29,444 bases of DNA from JALCLA01 sp965653565 (GTDB lineage: Bacteria > Pseudomonadota > Gammaproteobacteria > Xanthomonadales > Xanthomonadaceae): positions 1 to 29,444 of the forward strand of contig CBFHAI010000056.1 of the NCBI GenBank assembly GCA_965653565.1. Reading direction: 5' to 3'. The notes under the pieces are model-generated. The model was given only the letters and a program-made list of their open reading frames with translations, ran no database searches and was not told the origin of the DNA. The translations under genes were made by a program, and so were the position numbers. Below are positions 7,269-16,352 of the stretch, in pieces (within the stretch, counting starts at the first letter, position 1; the number at the start of each line of letters is the position of its first letter).

Positions 7269-8530
7269 CCCGGATCGATCGCGTGTCGCACCTGCCCGGT
7301 GCCACGCACGACGAATCGCTCGATGGTGAGCGATTCGGCGCCCATCGGGCCGTAGGCATGCAGGCGCGTGGTCGAGATGCCGATTTCGGCGCCCAGGCCG
7401 AGTTCGCCGCCGTCGGAGAAGCGCGACGAGGCGTTAACCATCACCACGGCCGAGCGCAGTGAATTCACGAAGCGATCGGCTGTCGCGGCGTCGTCGGTGG
7501 CGATGACTTCGGTGTGATCGGAGCTGTAGCGGCGGATGTGCGCGATCGCTTCGTCGAACGAATCGACGACACGGATAGCGAGGATCAGATCGAGGTACTC
7601 GGCGGCATAGTCGTCCGACGTGGCCGGATTCACCCCGGGTAGCAGCGTGCGGGTGGCTTCGCATCCGCGCAGTTCGACACCGCGTGCCTGCAACTCGCGC
7701 GCCGCTTCGGGCAGGAATCGCGCGGCGATATCGCGATGCACGAGCAGCGTTTCGAGCGCATTGCAGACGGCCGGCCGCGTGGTCTTGCCGTCGACGAGCA
7801 AGCGGCGCGCCAGCGCCGCATCCGCAGCGCGATCCACGTACAGATGACACACGCCCTGGTAGTGCTTGATCACCGGCACGCGCGCATGCTCGGCGACGAA
7901 ACGGATCAGGCGTTCGCCGCCGCGCGGGATCGCCAGGTCGATCAGATCGCTCAACTGCAGCAGCGCAAGAACATGTTCGTGCGCGGGGTCGTCGATGGTG
8001 GTGACCGCGGCCTCGGGAATGCCGTGTTTGCGCAATGCGGTGCGCAACGCCATCGCGATCGCCGCGTTGCTGCGGCGCGCCTCGCGGCCGCCGCGCAGGA
8101 TCGCCGCATTGCCTGCCCGCAAACACAGCGCCGCCGCATCGGCGGTGACGTTGGGCCGCGCTTCGTAAATCATCGCGATGAGTCCGAGCGGCACCCGCAC
8201 GCGCTGAACCTGCAGGCCGTTCGGTCGGATTTCGCTGCGCGTCGTCTGTCCGACCGGATCGGGCAATTGCGCTACGGCGCGCACGCCGGTCGCGACCGAA
8301 GCCAACCGCGCTGCATCCAGGCGCAATCGATCGATCAACGCGACGCCGAGTCCACGTTCCTGCGCTTCGGCGATATCGGCCTGGTTCGCGGCAAGGATGG
8401 CATCGCGTTGAGCTTCGAGCGCGTCGGCCATGTCACGCAACACCGCGCTGCGCGCGTCGGCGTCGAGTGCGGCGACCGCGGTCTGCGCTTCGCGCGCCGC
8501 GATTGCGAGCGCGCGCACGTCGAGCGTCAT
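7265..8530 (-). CDS. proA: Glutamate-5-semialdehyde dehydrogenase
   Basis: ProA reduces glutamyl-5-phosphate to glutamate-5-semialdehyde with NADPH, the second step of proline synthesis, in the cytoplasm. The 421 residues match the usual length. The catalytic cysteine is Cys256 in the RPAVCNALET motif, and GVCHLYVD (226-233) is the other family hallmark. C-terminal NASSRFSDGGELGLGAEIGIS is also typical (cited in two parts: NASSRFSDGG and ELGLGAEIGIS). It is the last gene of the arg-pro cluster and its ATG overlaps the proB stop in ATGA. Its TAG overlaps the TAA of the convergent FG-GAP gene, and no terminator is visible between them. Confidence 0.96.
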   Translation of the reverse strand: MTLDVRALAIAAREAQTAVAALDADARSAVLRDMADALEAQRDAILAANQADIAEAQERGLGVALIDRLRLDAARLASVATGVRAVAQLPDPVGQTTRSEIRPNGLQVQRVRVPLGLIAMIYEARPNVTADAAALCLRAGNAAILRGGREARRSNAAIAMALRTALRKHGIPEAAVTTIDDPAHEHVLALLQLSDLIDLAIPRGGERLIRFVAEHARVPVIKHYQGVCHLYVDRAADAALARRLLVDGKTTRPAVCNALETLLVHRDIAARFLPEAARELQARGVELRGCEATRTLLPGVNPATSDDYAAEYLDLILAIRVVDSFDEAIAHIRRYSSDHTEVIATDDAATADRFVNSLRSAVVMVNASSRFSDGGELGLGAEIGISTTRLHAYGPMGAESLTIERFVVRGTGQVRHAIDPG

Positions 8531-9684
8531 GCGTTTGCATCCAGTGCGACGGCGAGCACCAGGTCATCCCGATGCACGATGTTCTCGCCGTAGCTGTAGC
8601 CTAGCGTCGATTCGATATCGCGGGTGTGGCGACCCGCGAGGCGACGGATTTCGCTCGCCGAATATTGCACCACGCCGCGCGCGATGACGGCCGTATCGCC
8701 GCGGGTGCGGATCTCGGCCACATCGCCGCGACCGAATTCGCCTTCCGCGCCGGTCACGCCACCGGGCAACAGCGATGCGCGCCCTTCGCGCAACACGCGC
8801 GCGGCGCCTTCGTCGACGAAAATATGGCCGTTCGCAGCGGGCGCATGCCGGATCCAGTGCTTGCGCGCCGCCAGCCGCGAGCGCGCCGGCGCGAACCAGG
8901 TGCCGTGCAGGCGATCGTCGGCGAGCGCGCGCACCGCATCGGCGTCGCTGCCGGGAAACAACGCGGTCGCGATGCCCGCTTCCGCGGCCTTCTGCGCGGC
9001 CTGCAATTTCGTCAGCATGCCGCCGGTGCCGAGTGCGGTGCCGGCGCCGCCGGCCATCGCGAGGATCGACGTGGTGAACTGCTCGACTCGCAGCACCGGT
9101 GCGGCATCGCTGCGCACGCGCGGATCGGCGTCGTACAAGCCCGGCACATCGCTGGCGATCAGCAGCAGATCGGCATCGATCAACGCGGCCACCATCGCGG
9201 CGAGATTGTCGTTGTCGCCGAGCTTGAGTTCATCGACACCGACGGTGTCGTTCTCGTTCACGACGGGAACCGCGCCGAGCCGGAGCAATTCGCGCAAGGT
9301 GGCGCGCGCATTGAGGTAACGGCGGCGATTGCGCAGGTCGTCGTGCGTGAGCAGCACCTGTGCGACCGGTGCGTCGAAGAAGCGCTGCCACAACGCGATT
9401 ACGTTGGCTTGTCCGAGCGCGGCGAGCGCCTGTTTTCCGGCGAGCGAATCGCGCTCGGCGCCGCCTCGCCGCAATCGTGCGCGACCCGCTGCGACGGCGC
9501 CCGACGACACGATCACCAGTTCGCGACCGGCCGCCCGGCTCGCCCGAACGAACTCGGCGAGCGCAAGCGCGTAACGCGTGCTCAGCCCCGAGTCGGAACC
9601 GGCGAGAAGGCTGCTGCCCACCTTGAGCACCGCGCGCTTCCACGGCGCGAGCGGTTGCGCTGCGAAGCGGGCGGGGGATGTCAT
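8527..9684 (-). CDS. proB: Glutamate 5-kinase with PUA domain
   Basis: ProB phosphorylates glutamate to glutamyl-5-phosphate, the committed and normally proline-inhibited step of proline synthesis. The 385 residues comprise an amino-acid kinase domain (about 15-265) and a C-terminal PUA domain (about 285-370), as in E. coli. Visible motifs are KVGSSLL (21-27), SSGAVAAGR (60-68) and the NENDTV substrate loop near 155. Its start overlaps the argH stop and its stop overlaps the proA start, each in ATGA, so translation is probably coupled. ProB and ProA form an enzyme complex that channels the labile acyl phosphate, which fits the tight pairing. Confidence 0.96.
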   Translation of the reverse strand: MTSPARFAAQPLAPWKRAVLKVGSSLLAGSDSGLSTRYALALAEFVRASRAAGRELVIVSSGAVAAGRARLRRGGAERDSLAGKQALAALGQANVIALWQRFFDAPVAQVLLTHDDLRNRRRYLNARATLRELLRLGAVPVVNENDTVGVDELKLGDNDNLAAMVAALIDADLLLIASDVPGLYDADPRVRSDAAPVLRVEQFTTSILAMAGGAGTALGTGGMLTKLQAAQKAAEAGIATALFPGSDADAVRALADDRLHGTWFAPARSRLAARKHWIRHAPAANGHIFVDEGAARVLREGRASLLPGGVTGAEGEFGRGDVAEIRTRGDTAVIARGVVQYSASEIRRLAGRHTRDIESTLGYSYGENIVHRDDLVLAVALDANA

Positions 9685-10979
9685 TGCGACTCCAGTGCCG
9701 CCAGACGCGCCGCAAGATCGTCGAGGCGAAGATTGCTGCCGGCACCCGGCGACGTGCGTGCGGCGAGGCTCGCTTCGGGCGTGCGTCCCTGCCCCACGCT
9801 GCCGGCGGCGTCGGCGGCGGCGCGGTAGGCCTCACGGAACGGAACGCCGGCGACCGCGCTTTCGATCGCGACATCGGTGGCATACATCGACGGATCGATC
9901 GCCGCGCGCATCGTCGCTTCGTTCCACTGCAGGCCTGCGAGCAAGCCGGGCAGCAACGCGAGCGCGGCGAGCCCATGACCGAAGCCATGGATCAGCGAGC
10001 CCTTGCTGTACTGCAGATCGCGCTGATAGCCCGACGGCAGGCTGAGCAGATGCTCGATCTCCGCGCGCGCCGCCGCCACCGTGGCATAACTTGCGCGCAT
10101 CAGTTCCACCACATCCGGGTTGCGCTTGTTCGGCATGATCGAACTGCCGGTGGTGTATTCCGACGGCAAGGCCACGAAGCCGAATTCGGCGGTCGTGAAC
10201 AGACTCAGATCCCAGGCGAGACGGCGCAGATCGAGCATCGCGGCACCGAGCGCATCGAGCGCCGCCAGCTCGAATTTGCCGCGCGAAAGTTGCGCGTAGG
10301 TCGCCGCGACTTGCAGTCGCGCGAAACCCAGGCGCTGCGTGGTGTGATCGCGGTCGAGCGCGAGGTTCACGCCATAGCCGGCGGCACTGCCGAGCGGATT
10401 GGCATCGATCCAATCGAGCGCCTGGCGCGCGCGGACCGTGTTGTCGATGAAGCCTTCGGCCCAGCCTGCCCACCACATCGCGGTCGACGACACGACGGCG
10501 CGCTGCAGATGCGTGTAGCCGGGCATCGGGATGCTCTCGGAGCGCGCACGTTGCAGCGAAATCTGCGCGATTTCGCGGCAAACCGCTTCGAGTTCGCGCA
10601 ATCGGGCTTTCAGCCACAGACGGCTTGCGACGAGCACTTGATCGTTGCGGCTGCGACCCGTATGCACTTTTCGGCCGACATCGCCGAGACGTTCGGTGAG
10701 GCGCGCTTCGATCGCGCTGTGGCCGTCCTCGAAGCGCTCGTCGAGCACGAAGTCGCCGTTGGCGACATCATCGGCGAGCGTTGCGAGTTCGCGATCGAGC
10801 GCCGCCGATTCGTCTTGCGTGAGCACGCCGATGCGCTGCAGGCCGTCGACATGCGCGCGGCTGGCTTCGATGTCGTACGGCAGCAGCTCGCGATCGAGCA
10901 GCACGTCGCTGCCGGCGAGAAATTTCATGATGCGCGGGTCGATCCGCACACCGGCCTTCTGCCACAGCAGATCGCTCAT
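9681..10979 (-). CDS. argH: Argininosuccinate lyase
   Basis: ArgH splits argininosuccinate into arginine and fumarate, the last step of arginine synthesis. The protein has 432 residues, slightly shorter than the about 460 of E. coli. It shows the fumarase/aspartase superfamily signatures: HTGRSRND (106-113), YTHLQRA (155-161) and GSSIMPNKRNPD (278-289), whose flexible loop holds the catalytic serine. ATG at 10979 overlaps the argC stop by 4 bases, and its own stop overlaps proB by 4 bases. Confidence 0.96.
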   Translation of the reverse strand: MSDLLWQKAGVRIDPRIMKFLAGSDVLLDRELLPYDIEASRAHVDGLQRIGVLTQDESAALDRELATLADDVANGDFVLDERFEDGHSAIEARLTERLGDVGRKVHTGRSRNDQVLVASRLWLKARLRELEAVCREIAQISLQRARSESIPMPGYTHLQRAVVSSTAMWWAGWAEGFIDNTVRARQALDWIDANPLGSAAGYGVNLALDRDHTTQRLGFARLQVAATYAQLSRGKFELAALDALGAAMLDLRRLAWDLSLFTTAEFGFVALPSEYTTGSSIMPNKRNPDVVELMRASYATVAAARAEIEHLLSLPSGYQRDLQYSKGSLIHGFGHGLAALALLPGLLAGLQWNEATMRAAIDPSMYATDVAIESAVAGVPFREAYRAAADAAGSVGQGRTPEASLAARTSPGAGSNLRLDDLAARLAALESQ

Positions 10980-11938
10980 CGTTCTTTCTCCGGCGACAGA
11001 CCGAGCAACTCATCGAAACCGAAAGCAAGATTGAGGTTTTGCAACGCCTGCGTGGCCGCGCCCTTGAGCAGATTGTCTTCGGTGGCTACCACCACGAGTC
11101 GTCGACCATTCGCGGCGAGCGTGAAACCGCCGATGTCGACATGATGTGCGCCCGCGATGCGGCTCACCCACGGCGTGTCGTCGAGCACGCGCACCAACGG
11201 CTCGCCGGCGTAACGTTCCCGGTAGCGCGACCTCGCTTCGTCGAGAGTGAACGAGCGCGAGAGATGCAGGTTCGCGGTGATCGTGAGACCGCGGAAATGC
11301 GGTGCCACGTGCGGTAAAAACTCGATCGGATGGCGAAGATGCCGCGTCACTTCGCGCTCGTGCAGATGGCCGGCGAGCGAGTACGGCATCAGGTTGTCGC
11401 GTAGTTTATCAACGTCGTTCTTGTCGGACGGCGTCGTGCCCGCTCCCGAGTAGCCCGAAACGCCGAAGCACTGGACCGGCCCATCGAGTGAATCCAGCAT
11501 CGGCGCGACGGCAAGCTGCATCGCCGTGGCGTAGCACCCCGGATTGCTGATGCGGCGCTGACCGCGATAAGCGCTGCGCGTCAGCTCGGGCAAACCGTAA
11601 TACCACGCGTCGTCGAAACGGTAGTCGGCCGACAGATCGACGATCACCGGGTCCGCATTCGCGACATCGAAGGCAGCCACCAGAGCCTCCGCCTTGCCGT
11701 TCGGCAATGCGAGAATCACGGCCTGCGCGCCAAGCGCCACCATTTCCCCGTGCGTCGGCGAGGTGTAGCGCAGATCGCCACGAAACCCGGATTCGTGCGC
11801 ATCGACACGCTCGCCGGCGCGTTCGCGCGACGACACGTATGCCAGGTCGAAATGCGGATGCGCGGCAATCAGCCGGATCAGCTCGCTGCCGACGTAGCCG
11901 CGCGCACCGATCAGTCCGACCGTGACGCGCGAATTCAC
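10976..11938 (-). CDS. argC: N-acetyl-gamma-glutamyl-phosphate reductase
   Basis: ArgC reduces N-acetylglutamyl phosphate to N-acetylglutamate semialdehyde with NADPH, the third step of arginine synthesis. The product has 320 residues. The NADP-binding loop is GARGYVGSEL (11-20) and the catalytic cysteine is Cys135 in SNPGCYAT. The frame could start at an ATG at 11992, but I chose the GTG at 11938. It has GGAG 6 bases upstream, it forms a GTGA overlap with the stop of the GNAT gene, and the extra N-terminal residues would precede the Rossmann strand without purpose. Confidence 0.94.
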   Translation of the reverse strand: MNSRVTVGLIGARGYVGSELIRLIAAHPHFDLAYVSSRERAGERVDAHESGFRGDLRYTSPTHGEMVALGAQAVILALPNGKAEALVAAFDVANADPVIVDLSADYRFDDAWYYGLPELTRSAYRGQRRISNPGCYATAMQLAVAPMLDSLDGPVQCFGVSGYSGAGTTPSDKNDVDKLRDNLMPYSLAGHLHEREVTRHLRHPIEFLPHVAPHFRGLTITANLHLSRSFTLDEARSRYRERYAGEPLVRVLDDTPWVSRIAGAHHVDIGGFTLAANGRRLVVVATEDNLLKGAATQALQNLNLAFGFDELLGLSPEKER

Positions 11939-12534
11939 GGCTCGCTCCGTTGCGCGAGCCGGAAGTCGAGGTTTCTCCGCACGTTCGGCCACTCGGACTC
12001 GATGATGGAAAACACCACGCTATCGCGCATCGTGCCGTCCGGCATCAGCATGTGATTGCGCAGTACGCCGTCCTGTTTGGCGCCCAGGCGCTCGATCGCT
12101 GCCCGCGAGCGGAAGTTGTACCAACTCGTGCGCAACTCCACCGCGATGCACTTCATCACCTCGAAAGCGTGCGTGAGCAGCAGGCGCTTGGCCTCCGTGT
12201 TGAGCGCCGTTCGCTGCACGCGCTGCGCATACCAGGTCCAACCGATCTCGACGCGCCGATGTGCCGCCTCGACATTGCCGTAGCGCGTGCTGCCGACGAT
12301 TTCGCCCTGCGCATCGCGCACCACGAACGGCAACGCCCGGCCCTGCGACTGCCATTCGAGGGCCGTGTCGATGTACTTCGACACGGTTTCCGGGCCGGGA
12401 ACGCTGGTGTACCAGAGTTTCCAGAGTTCGCCGTCGGAAGCGGCCGCGATCAAGCCGTCGGCGTGCTCGTGCTGCAACGGTTCGAGCCGCACGTGGCGGC
12501 CCTGCAAAGTCGGCACCGTGGTGAAGACGCTCAT
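11935..12534 (-). CDS. GNAT family N-acetyltransferase (RimJ/RimL type) inside the arg operon
   Basis: A 199-residue single-domain GNAT protein of the RimJ/RimL type, which transfers acetyl from acetyl-CoA to an amine. LQGRHVRLEPL near the N-terminus and IGSTRYGN-like and EIGWTWY strands are typical of the subfamily. The substrate is unknown. It sits between argB and argC with ATGA and GTGA overlaps on both sides, so it is translated with the arginine enzymes. A role as an extra glutamate or ornithine acetyltransferase can be imagined, but protein N-terminal acetylation is equally possible. The frame opens at 12753; the ATG at 12534 is preferred because of the overlap with the argB stop and the domain boundary. 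Confidence 0.85.
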   Translation of the reverse strand: MSVFTTVPTLQGRHVRLEPLQHEHADGLIAAASDGELWKLWYTSVPGPETVSKYIDTALEWQSQGRALPFVVRDAQGEIVGSTRYGNVEAAHRRVEIGWTWYAQRVQRTALNTEAKRLLLTHAFEVMKCIAVELRTSWYNFRSRAAIERLGAKQDGVLRNHMLMPDGTMRDSVVFSIIESEWPNVRRNLDFRLAQRSEP

Positions 12535-13865
12535 GCCGCGACCTGCGCCGGCTCGGCCAGCGTCGGCGGGCGACCGCTGCAATGCTCGACGCAGCGTTCG
12601 ATGCTGGCGAAATCGCCGAAGCCGTACCAGAACACTTTCCACTTCTCCTGCTTGTAGCAACCGTCGGATTCCGAGTAATAGAACGGATTCACCGGATTGC
12701 CGTGCCGCGAACGCCAAAACAGCTGCGGATGTTCGTCGCGCATCACCTGCCACACCGCGCGGCCGAGGCCTTCGCCCTGGGCTTCGTCGAGCACGGCGAA
12801 CTTGTCGAGGTAAACCAGGCCGATCGCTTCGACGAGGATCACCGCGGCGCGATAGTTCTCGCTGACGTAGGCGCAGCGCAGCGGCGTGCGCTCGAAATAG
12901 TCCGGTAACAGCTTGCGGCCGAACGCCGATTCGATCAATTCGCGCAAACGATCCAGATCGAGTTCATTCCACGTCTGCGCGCGCAGCACACGCTCGCCGC
13001 GCCGCACCAGCGTGCCCGAGCCCTTATGCGTGAAAAGTTCCTTCGCCAGTTCGGCCGGACGCGTGATCGACACCGACGAAGTGAGCGGCAACCGGTCGAG
13101 CAGATCCTTGATCTGTTCGATCTTCACGCGCATGCCACCGTTGATCCACGGCTGTTGCATCAGGTGATCGTATTCGGTCGACAGGTTGATCGAATCGATG
13201 ACGCGCCCGTCGCCGTCGAGCAGGCCGCCGGTGCCGGTGAGGAAGATGATCTTGTACGGCTGCAGCACCTGCACCAGTTCGTTCGCGGCGAAATCGGCGT
13301 TAACGTTGAGGATCTGTCCGCCGAGCGTTTCGCCCATGCTCGCGATCACCGGAATCGAACCGGCGTGCAGGCTGGCTTCGATCGGCGCGAGATTGACGCG
13401 CTTCACTTCGCCGACCAGACCGAGCTGCTCGCGATCGAGATAATCGGCCTCGAACACGCCGGAAATGATCGATGTGGCGCGCGCATCGCTGGCCTGCAGC
13501 GCTTCGACCAGCTTGAGGTTCTGCGCCTGGAACACGCGCCGCACGATGGCGAGCGATTCGGGCGACGTGACGCGCAGGCCGTTCACCGTCTTCTTCTCGA
13601 TGCCGGCCGCCGCGAGTTCTTCGTCCAGTTGCGGGCCGGCGCCGTGCACGACGATCGGCGTGAGGCCGACTTCCTGCAGGAACGCGAGCGACGAAGTCAG
13701 CGCTTCGAGATCGTCGCGCAGCACCGCGCCGCCGACTTTGACGACGGCGAACTTTTTCGCATCGAGCTGCGAAAAGCGCTTGAGGTATTGCGAAATCTCT
13801 TTCGCGCTCGCCATGCTCGAAAGCAGGCGCACGATGGTCTGGCGGGTCTGGCTATGCGTGTCCAT
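12531..13865 (-). CDS. argB: Bifunctional acetylglutamate kinase / acetylglutamate synthase
   Basis: A fusion of an amino-acid kinase domain (about 38-285) with a C-terminal GNAT domain (about 290-430) of the vertebrate-like NAGS type, 444 residues in all, as known from Xanthomonas and relatives. It would make N-acetylglutamate from glutamate and acetyl-CoA and then phosphorylate it, covering the first two steps of arginine synthesis; this explains why no separate argA is seen. Visible kinase motifs are KVGGAVL (43-49) and VHGAGPQL (73-80). The N-terminal helix preceding the kinase is expected for arginine-sensitive enzymes, so feedback inhibition is likely. The start at 13865 overlaps argE' by 14 bases; an ATG at 13814 is an alternative. 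Confidence 0.94.
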   Translation of the reverse strand: MDTHSQTRQTIVRLLSSMASAKEISQYLKRFSQLDAKKFAVVKVGGAVLRDDLEALTSSLAFLQEVGLTPIVVHGAGPQLDEELAAAGIEKKTVNGLRVTSPESLAIVRRVFQAQNLKLVEALQASDARATSIISGVFEADYLDREQLGLVGEVKRVNLAPIEASLHAGSIPVIASMGETLGGQILNVNADFAANELVQVLQPYKIIFLTGTGGLLDGDGRVIDSINLSTEYDHLMQQPWINGGMRVKIEQIKDLLDRLPLTSSVSITRPAELAKELFTHKGSGTLVRRGERVLRAQTWNELDLDRLRELIESAFGRKLLPDYFERTPLRCAYVSENYRAAVILVEAIGLVYLDKFAVLDEAQGEGLGRAVWQVMRDEHPQLFWRSRHGNPVNPFYYSESDGCYKQEKWKVFWYGFGDFASIERCVEHCSGRPPTLAEPAQVAA

Positions 13866-14949
13866 CCGACTCGAGGATCCGGGTGATTGTTCGTGTGTAG
13901 TGCGCGAGCTGGTCGAGCGCGACCCATTCGTCGGCGGTGTGGGCCTGCGCGATGTCGCCGGGGCCGTACACCAGCGCCGTCAGGCCGGCGGCCGAGAACA
14001 GTGAGGCCTCGGTCCAGAAGTCGACGGCATTGCCGATCGGCAAATGCAGGGCATCGGCAAGATCGCGCGCAGCCAGCCGCTGTTCTTCGGCGCGCGCGAC
14101 GTCGCCGGCCGGCAGCGACGGACCGCGGAAGGTTTCTTCGTAGTGCGCGAGCGCGGATGCCGGCGCAAAGCCGCGGAACGTCGCGTGCAGCGCGTCGATA
14201 TCCTGCGACGGCAACGGACGGAAGCCGAAGCGCAATTCGGCGGCCGGCGCGATCATGTTCGCCTTGATGCCGCCTTCGATGCGGCCGATGTTGAAGCGCA
14301 GGCCGGTGAGGCCGCCGAAGCGTAGGTGCGCGCTGTCGTTGACATGATCGAGCGCCTTGCCGCTCCAGCGTACGGCCTGGTGCAGCGCGCTGGTTTCCAT
14401 GGCATTCGCGCCCGATGCATGGCCTGCAGCGCCGCCGAAATTCATCAACACCGAGCTGATGCCGCGATGCGCGAGCACGGCTTCGCCGCGCGTGGGTTCG
14501 GCGATGATGGCTTCGGTGAAGCCGTGGTCGCTTGCCAGAAAGGTGCGAATACAACGCGGATCGTTGGCTTCTTCGTCGGTAGAGAACAGGAAGGCCACGT
14601 CGCCTTTCGTGGTGGCCGCCGCGGTGAGCAGCCCGGCGGCCGCTCCTTTGATGTCGCACGCGCCCAGCGCGATGGCGCGATCGGCCGTCACGCGCAGTTT
14701 GTGGGGATCCGCGGTCCAGTGCGGCGAATCGGGGACGGTGTCGAGGTGCACGTTGAACACGCGTGTCGGCGTGCCGCGTATCGCCAGCATCGATACCGCG
14801 CCGGCACCGTGATCGGTGACTTCGACGCGGAAGCCCCGCAGTTGTGCGCGCAGATAGTCGAATACGCCGCCGGTGCCGATGTTGCGCGGCGGGTTGCGGG
14901 TGTCGAAGGACACCAGGTGTTCGAGGTGCTGGAGGATGGTGGGGAGCAT
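13852..14949 (-). CDS. argE: N-acetylcitrulline / acetylornithine deacetylase
   Basis: An M20 family zinc hydrolase of 365 residues. In this pathway its expected substrate is N-acetylcitrulline, because the neighbouring transcarbamylase acts on acetylornithine; this is inferred from context. Metal ligands and catalytic residues are visible: His68 and Asp70 in VHLDTVPD, Asp99 in GACDIKGA, and Glu126-Glu127 in STDEEAND. The frame extends to 15024, but the extra 25 residues read through a REP-like palindrome and are not domain-like, so the ATG at 14949 is preferred. No strong Shine-Dalgarno is seen there. An 84-base gap separates it from argG. Confidence 0.92.
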   Translation of the reverse strand: MLPTILQHLEHLVSFDTRNPPRNIGTGGVFDYLRAQLRGFRVEVTDHGAGAVSMLAIRGTPTRVFNVHLDTVPDSPHWTADPHKLRVTADRAIALGACDIKGAAAGLLTAAATTKGDVAFLFSTDEEANDPRCIRTFLASDHGFTEAIIAEPTRGEAVLAHRGISSVLMNFGGAAGHASGANAMETSALHQAVRWSGKALDHVNDSAHLRFGGLTGLRFNIGRIEGGIKANMIAPAAELRFGFRPLPSQDIDALHATFRGFAPASALAHYEETFRGPSLPAGDVARAEEQRLAARDLADALHLPIGNAVDFWTEASLFSAAGLTALVYGPGDIAQAHTADEWVALDQLAHYTRTITRILESDGHA

Positions 14950-14986
14950 GCTTGTTTGGCGGTGCCGCTTCGATTGCAGTGCTTGA

Positions 14987-15020
14987 GAGTCGCTGGGTTC
15001 CCGCTTTGGCGGGAACGACG
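14987..15020 (+). repeat. REP-like palindrome, copy 3
   Basis: A GAGTCGCTGGG lead is followed by TTCCCGC and GCGGGAA arms and an ACGACGG end. It lies in the argG-argE' gap, so it will be transcribed within the arg operon and could form a hairpin in the message. Confidence 0.8.
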
Positions 15021-15033
15021 GCAAGGAAGAAGA

Positions 15034-16236
15034 CTATTTGCGATTTACTTCGGCCCACAGCGTCGAGCTCATGCCGTACAGGCGGATGAAGCCCTCGGCT
15101 TCCGCCACGCCCCAATCGGCGGCCTGCGCGTACGTGGCGCCCTTGGCGTTGAGCAGATGCGGCGAACGGATCGCGACGGCGCCGACACTGCCGCCGTGTG
15201 TTTCGAGCACCACTTCGCCGTTGACCATCGCCTGCGAACTGGCGAGGAAAGCCTCCAGATCGGTCTTGAGCGGATCGTGATAGAAGCCTTCGTACACGAG
15301 CTCGACCCATTTGCGCGCGACGTCGGGCTTGAAGCGATTCTGGTGTTTGGTGAGCACCGCTTCTTCGAGCGCGCGATGCGCGACGAGCAGCGCGGTGAGA
15401 CCGGGGGCTTCGAAAATGATGCGGCCCTTGAGGCCGATCGTGGTGTCGCCGGTGTAGAGGCCGCGCCCGACGCCGTACTTTGCGAAGCGCTCGTTCAAAC
15501 GAGCGAGCAGTTGCGCGCCCGGCAGGCGCTCGCCATCGAGCGCAACGGCCTCGCCGTTCTCGAACGCGAGCGTCGCGCGATGCGGCGCCGACGGCCACTC
15601 GGAACGCGGCGCACACCAGCCGCGCGCGCCTTCGCCGGGCGCTTCCCAGCGATCGATTTCACCGCCCGACATGGTGAGCCCGAGCAGGTTTTCGTTGATC
15701 GTGTAGGCCTTCTGCTTGGCACGCACGCCGAAGCCGCGCGCTTCGAGGTATTTCTGCTCGTAGGCGCGGACTTCCTTGTGTTCCTTCTGGATTTCGCGGA
15801 TCGGCGCGACGATTTCGTAGTCGCCGAGCGCCTTCACCGCCAGATCGAAACGCACCTGATCGTTGCCCATGCCGGTGCAGCCGTGCGCGATCGCGCGCGT
15901 GCCGATTTCTTCGCAGCGCTTCAGCGCGGCATCGACGATCAGATAACGATCCGACACCAGCAGCGGATACTGCCCCTGATAGCCCTCGCCCGCCCACACG
16001 AACGGCTTGACGAAACCGTTCCAGATCGCCGGCCCGCCATCGACGGTGACATGGCTCGCCACACCCAGTTCCTGCGCGCGCTGCTCGATGAAGGCACGTT
16101 CTTCCGCATCGACGCCGCCGGTATCGGCGAACACGGTATGCACGGCCCAGCCGCGTTCTTGCAGATAGGGCACGCAGAAACTGGTGTCGAGGCCGCCGGA
16201 GAAGGCGAGGACGATGGGGCGGGCGGAAGGAGTCAT
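15034..16236 (-). CDS. argG: Argininosuccinate synthase
   Basis: ArgG joins citrulline and aspartate with ATP to give argininosuccinate. The 400 residues match the common bacterial length. The ATP pyrophosphatase P-loop reads AFSGGLDTS (11-19), and HGCTGMGNDQVRF (about 118-130) is the citrulline/aspartate-binding signature. It lies between argF' and argE', 100 bases after argF', and that gap holds a repeat of the GGGGTTAG family. Confidence 0.96.
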   Translation of the reverse strand: MTPSARPIVLAFSGGLDTSFCVPYLQERGWAVHTVFADTGGVDAEERAFIEQRAQELGVASHVTVDGGPAIWNGFVKPFVWAGEGYQGQYPLLVSDRYLIVDAALKRCEEIGTRAIAHGCTGMGNDQVRFDLAVKALGDYEIVAPIREIQKEHKEVRAYEQKYLEARGFGVRAKQKAYTINENLLGLTMSGGEIDRWEAPGEGARGWCAPRSEWPSAPHRATLAFENGEAVALDGERLPGAQLLARLNERFAKYGVGRGLYTGDTTIGLKGRIIFEAPGLTALLVAHRALEEAVLTKHQNRFKPDVARKWVELVYEGFYHDPLKTDLEAFLASSQAMVNGEVVLETHGGSVGAVAIRSPHLLNAKGATYAQAADWGVAEAEGFIRLYGMSSTLWAEVNRK

Positions 16237-16247
16237 GGGATTGGCTT

Positions 16248-16352
16248 CAAGGGGCTAGGGATTAGTAGTGAGGGCGTAATTCTGGAGACTGTGGGAATCT
16301 TCAAGGCCAAGCGCGGAGCAAGCTCGCCACTCGCCCCTAACCCCTGCTCTTA
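16248..16352. repeat. GGGGTTAG-type inverted repeat, copy A
   Basis: The left arm (GGGGCTAGGGATTAGTAG, 16251-16268) and right arm (CACTCGCCCCTAACCCC, 16328-16344) are imperfect inverted repeats around a spacer of about 60 bases. The right arm and its flank (16327-16352) are nearly identical to 28867-28891. The argF' stop codon (TAG, 16337-16339) lies inside the right arm, so the repeat supplies the last codons of argF'. Confidence 0.75.
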
